From Ceratothoa steindachneri (Eukaryota; Arthropoda; Malacostraca; Isopoda; Cymothoidae), in contig OZ018323.1 in the NCBI GenBank assembly GCA_963969495.1, positions 68,097,720 to 68,161,719 of the forward strand: a DNA stretch of 64,000 nt, in the 5' to 3' direction. Below, one piece after another: positions 59,461-64,000 of the stretch (position 1 is its first letter; each line of letters starts with the position of its first letter). The translations under genes were made by a program, and so were the position numbers. The notes beneath the pieces were generated by a model. It was not told the origin of the DNA. It ran no database searches and saw only the letters and a list, made by a program, of their open reading frames with translations.

Positions 59461-59500
59461 CATGAAGATGACCTAACATGGTCGAAAGACGTCTAGGAAT
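59461..59500 (+). other. Hammerhead-like motif, right arm
   Basis: Plus strand AUGAAGA, U, GACC, six bases, GGUC, GAAA, GACGUC, UAGGAA. Stem II pairs as in the left arm, but the leading C of CUGANGA is replaced, which would disable a hammerhead. Confidence 0.3.
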
Positions 59501-59632
59501 AAAAAAAGTCATTCGTGGATGTTTTTTCTGGCCTCGAAGACCCCGTTAAAAAACTTGTAGGAAATATTAAAAAAATACAAGTTAAAATTAATAACGCTGC
59601 CACAGCTGTTGACTTCAAAAGGACCTACATCC

Positions 59633-59636
<4 letters not shown>

Positions 59637-59689
<53 letters not shown>
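59637..59689. repeat. (TA)n microsatellite
   Basis: About 52 bp of AT dinucleotide directly before the left arm of the foldback repeat at 59690-60105. Confidence 0.97.
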
Positions 59690-59693
<4 letters not shown>

Positions 59694-60118
59694 TGTTGTT
59701 CAGGGGCAGAAGACTTTAATTTGGTTGAATAAAGGCTTTTACGTTAGAGTTTAAAGTAAATAACATTTGGGAAAACACGGATACTACGGCAAATTCCCCA
59801 CAATTTCAAATCCACTTGGGCCTTTCTTAGCTTACGTGAAGTCTCCTTAGGAGAGCGGTAGAGCTTGATTCCTTTGGGTCCATAATGTAAGGATAAATAT
59901 TGGTTAGGGCTTCTCCTATGGAGCTTCAATTTAATTTGAAGGATGAAGGAAAGAACGCATAAAGGGAAATTCATTTCATTTTCTTGGAATTATTGGAAAT
60001 TTGCCGTTTTAACCGTGTTTTCCCAAATTTTATTTACTTTAAACTCTACCGTAGAAGCCTTTATTCAACCGAACTCTATTCCTCTGCCCTTGAACAACTT
60101 CTATATATATATATATAT
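59690..60118. repeat. Foldback repeat with about 95-bp arms between (TA)n tracts
   Basis: 59690-59785 and 60010-60104 are reverse complements at roughly 85-90% by eye (shared words GGTTGAATAAAGGCTT, AGAGTTTAAAGTAAATAA, TTGGGAAAACACGG). (TA)n lies outside each arm (59637-59689 and 60105-60118). The 225-bp core has no recognisable gene. Confidence 0.85.
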
Positions 60119-60640
60119 GAAAATTAACCCACAGGAAAATGTAAAGATGAATCCAAGCACTTTCGAACTATATTTGCAAGTTCATTTTTCAAGGAATAGC
60201 ATGAAAATGGAGAAGACAACCTTATATAGGGTACAAAGATACGAAGGGAACGCCCCTCAAGTCTTTGGGTTTGTAAAAGATTCCACCCTACCTGATCTTT
60301 TGCTATTTTCTTAAAGATCATTATTTCCACTCTATACAGTTGCAATTGTCAAGAATATTCAAGAAAAAATAATAGGACAATTTTTTATTGTTAATAGGCA
60401 AGAATAGACGCCAAATTTGGAGTTTGCTGTGATAAAATTACCAGAAGACTCAGTCCTGAGTCAGGTTTCCTCGTTAGTTATTTTCTTTTTCTGGTGTGCA
60501 TAATTAATTGGAACATTTAGTAGGGTTTTATTTGGGGGAGGGGTTAATTGTTAATTAAAAGTAAGTTAGATTTGTTAGGAAGAGCCTCACTTATTCTGGT
60601 AAGCTTTCTCGTGTGCCGAAAGAGGAACGCAGCATATTCA
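60119..60640. other. Gypsy leader, no gene seen
   Basis: 60119-60330 contains a word series (AATCCAAGCACTTTCG and onward) next to (TA)n, probably the end of another interspersed repeat. 60340-60640 is the likely Gypsy 5' untranslated region before gag. Confidence 0.4.
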
Positions 60641-60641
60641 G

Positions 60642-61446
60642 TATGTCTTCTTCGATCGTTTTCATAAGCAGGGACAGATCATAGGACTATCAGGAAAGGA
60701 TTTAATCGCTTACGTTTAAGAGGAAGAACGAAACCAACAGGCAGAAAGGAAAGCACAGAGAGAAGCAGAAGACATAGGGAAGCAGAAGGAAGAGAGAGAA
60801 CAAATATGACCGCACGAGAGAGAATTAAGCCGTGATCATGTCGAAATGACTTCTGTGGGTTCACGTAACCATCAGCTACAACCACCTTCGTTAAAACTCC
60901 CACGTATAAAGACGGAGAAGAATTTTATTCTTATCTGACCCACTTTTAAAAATTTTTAGAAGTCAACAATTGGGATTTAGAATCAGATGGAGTTGCTCGT
61001 CTACTCCCCCTCTTAAACACTCGTCTGCGTGAAATCTTCATTTCTCCCTCCTCGGAAGCAACCCTGGATTATTCAACACTAAAAGCAGAGCTCTACTCTG
61101 CTATTAATATGAATCTGGAGTTCTATCGGGTTAGATTCCGATCGGCTAGGGTACAGCTGGGACAAACGTATAAGCAATTTGGGTTCGCCCTTCGCCGCAA
61201 TTTACAGTTTTTTCTGGACTCTTCGCAAGTAACTAACAACTAGGAGTCATTAGTTGACTTTATTTTAAGAAATCAACTTATGGCTACCCTTCCCCGAGAA
61301 TTGAAGACCTTCGTAACAGATAGAAGAGCTTCTTCATTTAAAGAGTGTGTAGAGGAAGCTGACCTTCACGCTTGCGTGGAAGCAGACGACGAATACCCAT
61401 TGCTGTCTCTTCCTTTACCCAATCGGACTCAGCCCCCGAGCTCGAT
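60642..61446 (+). pseudogene. Gypsy gag fragment
   Basis: Starts near ATGTCTTCTTCG. Blocks: GLSGKDLIAYV, a charged coiled-coil region rich in Glu/Gln/Arg, then LPRIKTEKNF, the gag-domain part with LREIFISPSSEATLDYSTLK (about 61030), KQFGFALRRNLQFFLD, and VDFILRNQLMATLPRELKTF with SFKECVEEADLH (61250-61370). The last block is the SCAN-like gag C-terminus of Gypsy elements. No zinc knuckle follows, because the sequence is rearranged at 61447. Stops are present at about 60715, 60830, 60940 and 61240. Confidence 0.72.
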
Positions 61447-61483
61447 TTTAATTTATGGCAATAAGGTCTTCTAGAGGATTTCT
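61447..61483 (-). repeat. 37-bp inverted scar between gag and pol
   Basis: These 37 bases are the exact reverse complement of 62419-62455, the end of the RNase H region. They sit where gag zinc knuckles, protease and most of RT should be, marking the deletion junction. Confidence 0.9.
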
Positions 61484-62454
61484 CCGACCCATCGAGAAGA
61501 CTCAATTGGCGAGCCCACTCAGTGAATTTTCGGAAGTAGTTTCCGAAACCCCAGGTTGCTCATTTTTAAAAATGCAAGAACCAGTAAGAACTAAGCCTTA
61601 CCCTATTCCAGTTCATCTACACCTCGCGTTTAATGCCGAAGTAACCTTTTATTTTGACAATGTGTACGTTGCCACCCGTACATAGGACCAGCACGTACAG
61701 TCCCTTCGCGTATGTTAATCTGTTTGCGCGCACATCGACTCACGATTGGCCCGTCGAAGTTTCATTTCTTATATAATGCGATTAAATATCTTGGTTTTAA
61801 GATCGGAAAGAATCCGATTGTCCCCTCAAGAAGATAAAGTTAAAGTCATAGCTGAAATGCCGCTTTCCCGGACGAAGAAGCAGCTGCGATCCTTTCTGGG
61901 CTCTGCTTTATTTTACAGGCTCTTCGTTTCCAATTTCGCCACTACAGCGTCACCCCTTAATGATATGTTAAAGAAAACGGGACCCGATCCTGTCAGTTGG
62001 ACTCCCCCCGCAGTGTCTAGCTTTAACCAGCTGCTATTTTTTGACTCCTGAATCTGAACAAAAACTTTGGGATTCGTACTGATGCCTCTCATGATGGTAT
62101 AGGTGGTGCACTCATGCAGTATAAAAATGGAAGTGAATATTCCGTTGTGTATGCGAGCAGGAGCTGTATGTACGCGAGAAGGATTACGCCCTTCTTGAAC
62201 TAGTGGCGTTAGCAACAGTATGGTCAATTCGACATTTTAGTATGTACCTTATAGGAACGAATTCGTAATTGAGAGTGAAAAATAAGCCATTGTCTTACCT
62301 TTGTAATTTCAAGAGTCAAAATGGACGACTAATGCGTTGGAGTCTGTTGTTCATGGAATATCAATTCCATATTGTGTATATCAAGGGTACTCAAAATTGT
62401 TTAGCGGATAGTTTAAGTAGAAATCCTCTAGAAGACCTTATTGCCATAAATTAA
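61484..62454 (+). pseudogene. Gypsy pol fragment: reverse transcriptase thumb and RNase H
   Basis: KMQEPVRTKPYPIPVHL resembles the entry to Gypsy RT. FYFDNVYVAT stands where the YxDD catalytic box belongs, so most of the palm is missing. KVKVIAEMPLSRTKKQLRSF and LGSALFYRLFVSNFA are a textbook Gypsy RT-connection sequence. RNase H follows in slipping frames with IRTDASHDGIGGAL (catalytic Asp), and ends FHIVYIKGTQNCLADSLSRN before the stop. No integrase follows; the 3' leader and LTR come next. Confidence 0.8.
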
Positions 62455-62455
62455 A

Positions 62456-62812
62456 GATACCATTAGCCTATCTTGTAAATGTTTGCTGATTTGTTTTATA
62501 TATAGGTTAATTGTTTGAAGTGCTGTATAATTATCCTCGGTTGTAGTGTTTCTTAAATAATGGTTAATTTTTTCTTTTATTTATATACTCAATGTGTTGT
62601 ATAGCTTAATTTTAATTTTTAGTTGTTTTTTTTTGTACCTGTGCGTATAGTCTGAAGTAATTATTATTATTTGTTAACCCCGCTCATGTCCAAATTTTGT
62701 TTGTATCTCGTTGCACTAATTCAATTTTTATAGCATCTCCCCCTTGAAGAAAAATTAGTTCGAGACAATTTTTTTTTCGCACCCGACTTGTGGGGGAAAA
62801 AATGTTTTCCTG
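62456..62812. other. Gypsy 3' untranslated region, no gene
   Basis: AT-rich sequence between the RNase H stop and the polypurine tract. An integrase would be expected here or upstream in Gypsy elements; none is visible. Confidence 0.55.
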
Positions 62813-62824
62813 AAAAGGGAAGAG
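62813..62824 (+). other. Polypurine tract of the Gypsy element
   Basis: AAAAGGGAAGAG directly abuts the 3' LTR start, the expected position of the plus-strand primer in LTR retrotransposons. Confidence 0.75.
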
Positions 62825-63759
62825 TGTGGAAGAATGAGAGAGAGAAAGAATCCACCCCCCACCCTCTGACTTCCCCAGTTCGCCGTTGACCGCTCTAAAT
62901 TCGTCTGCCCTATATACTGCAAAAATTAGAACAATGGAAACAACATTAAGTGGGCATCCCGACTTCGCGCTATAGAACCTTGTCACGACCCAAGGCAATT
63001 AAGGAAGTCTGTTTGCGATGAATCTCTCTCCCCGTTTAGATAATTTCTAGGTATATATTCGACAGTTCAGAATTCACAGGCATATTGTGTCTGAAGCCGC
63101 CATCCCTAGCCGCAACGTTCAGAGAAGAATTGAGTGATTGTCGAAGAGCCAAGGAAGAGCTAGTCGTCACTCGGTGTCGTTCGTAGAGATAGTTAGGCGC
63201 GCTTCAATCCTTCTCACCACGCCTTCGGATTTTAAGGATCAGAAAAGCCATCCCCGAAGCATCCTCCGTTTGCCCCCCCACACTTCAGTCTCCCGAAGTT
63301 GGATTGAGTGTCCCGTGAGACGCCCACAATTTCAAGGTCGAACTTACCTACCTGGTCCTACTCGCCGCACATCAAGGTAAAAAGGATTTAACCCCCGCTT
63401 CGTCACGCTTCCCCCACCTTTACCGCGTCGAACCTCAAGGATTCCCTTTGCTCTAGAACTTGCATAATTGTAAAATCATTACTTAATTAATTATCCCTCG
63501 GTTCAAAATTAATTGATAGTGTCAATCATCTTAGCAGTGAACCGTCAATATTTAATTGCATTGTCATTTAACTTGCCCTATATGTATATGTAATCTTTAG
63601 TCTTATTAAAGTATCTTTTTGTAGCCGTGTTTGAATATTCCTTTGCCTAGCAACTGTGTATTTAAAGCACTCTTATTGCAATCCCCAGGGGAGCTTTAAT
63701 TTCGGTCGGCCAGTAGGCCAGTGTGCGTATAACGGCATACACCCATTCATACCACGACA
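62825..63759 (+). repeat. 3' LTR of the Gypsy element
   Basis: 935 bp, preceded by a purine run (AAAAGGGAAGAG, 62813-62824) that fits the polypurine tract. At 63480-63515 it shows the uninterrupted version of the site that in the 5' LTR received the CACTG element. Confidence 0.9.
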
Positions 63760-64000
63760 ATATTAAAGCAAAAATTGTGAAGCCAAATGGAAGCGAACTT
63801 AAAGATGGCGATAATATTTTCCGTAAATTAATTTTCTTTACACTTTGTTCAGTAATGTTGATATTTATTTAAATGAAGCATCTGCAAATTCCATTGGAAA
63901 TAATAACCCATATCGTGCATATTTTGATACCCTGTTGAACTATACTGAAGAAGAAAAATATACATTTCTTTCCACTGCAGGATATTACTCTAGTAAAGAA
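63760..64000 (+). pseudogene. Polinton major capsid protein, continuation
   Basis: Immediately after the second LTR the same gene continues (KPNGSELKDGDNIF, then in a shifted frame NNPYRAYFDTLLNY and EEEKYTFLSTAGYY). The YRAY..TLLNY word is highly characteristic of this capsid family. One frameshift lies near 63822. The gene runs off the window, so the 3' part is not seen. Disregarding one copy of the ATATT duplication, the frame before and after the LTR element is in register. Confidence 0.82.

Larger units (their letters stand above)
58355..59530. repeat. Inverted repeat (about 95-bp arms) with a mariner at its centre
   Basis: 58355-58448 and 59425-59530 are imperfect reverse complements sharing TTTTTGAATAATTCC, GTCGAAAG and TCTAGGAATAAA words. 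Outside each arm is a (TA)n tract (58218-58303 and 59637-59689). A deleted mariner occupies the centre. The arms carry CTGAAGATGACC...GGTCGAAAG, in which GACC and GGTC can pair. Confidence 0.85.

Overview
The window looks like repeat-dominated nuclear DNA from an arthropod, plausibly a crustacean. This is inferred from long (TA)n, (CA)n and (GA)n tracts, several mariner, Tc1, hAT and PIF/Harbinger remnants, CR1-, L2- and Jockey-like LINE pieces, a Gypsy element, and a Polinton (Maverick) remnant. I found no intact host gene, no rRNA, no convincing functional tRNA and no CRISPR array. Almost every coding stretch is a mobile-element protein, most of them broken by stops, frameshifts or later insertions. 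The best-preserved gene is an uninterrupted mariner transposase at 21906-22955.

Layout. Positions 1-5974 recur almost identically at 11100-17075, differing mainly in the length of (TA)n tracts; the two copies then run into unrelated sequence. Between them (5973-8352) lies a rearranged PIF/Harbinger fragment: a MADF-BESS protein, a transposase exon on the other strand, and an inverted copy of the BESS part. 17076-21840 holds only diffuse repeats. 21842-23143 is a complete mariner. 23523-24750 is a 29-bp minisatellite split by a small DNA element. 27562-28562 is the C-terminal half of a CR1-type reverse transcriptase. 29165-33210 is a 4-kb array with a 42-bp unit.

35190-45060 is a Jockey-like LINE on the minus strand. 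It was split by an element related to the CACTG-ended family, which itself holds a second CACTG element, a mariner and a hAT; a hAT-type MITE sits in the LINE's 3' part. 45980-50720 carries simple repeats, a minisatellite and a Tc1 fossil split by a second copy of the small element seen at 24.2 kb.

The most informative part is 50.7 kb to the window end. Here I recognise the morphogenesis genes of a Polinton in order: a possible packaging-ATPase scrap, the minor (penton-like) capsid gene, a small pX-like basic protein and the major capsid gene, which runs off the window. An L2-type LINE (51658-53914) interrupts the minor capsid gene. A complete but decayed Gypsy LTR retrotransposon (54660-63759, target duplication ATATT) interrupts the major capsid gene. 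The Gypsy 5' LTR is in turn interrupted by a 2.5-kb CACTG-ended element (55348-57895), and the matching position in the 3' LTR is a natural empty site. The Gypsy leader contains a palindromic (TA)-flanked repeat with an internally deleted mariner at its centre. The order Polinton, then Gypsy, then CACTG element can be read directly from the nesting.
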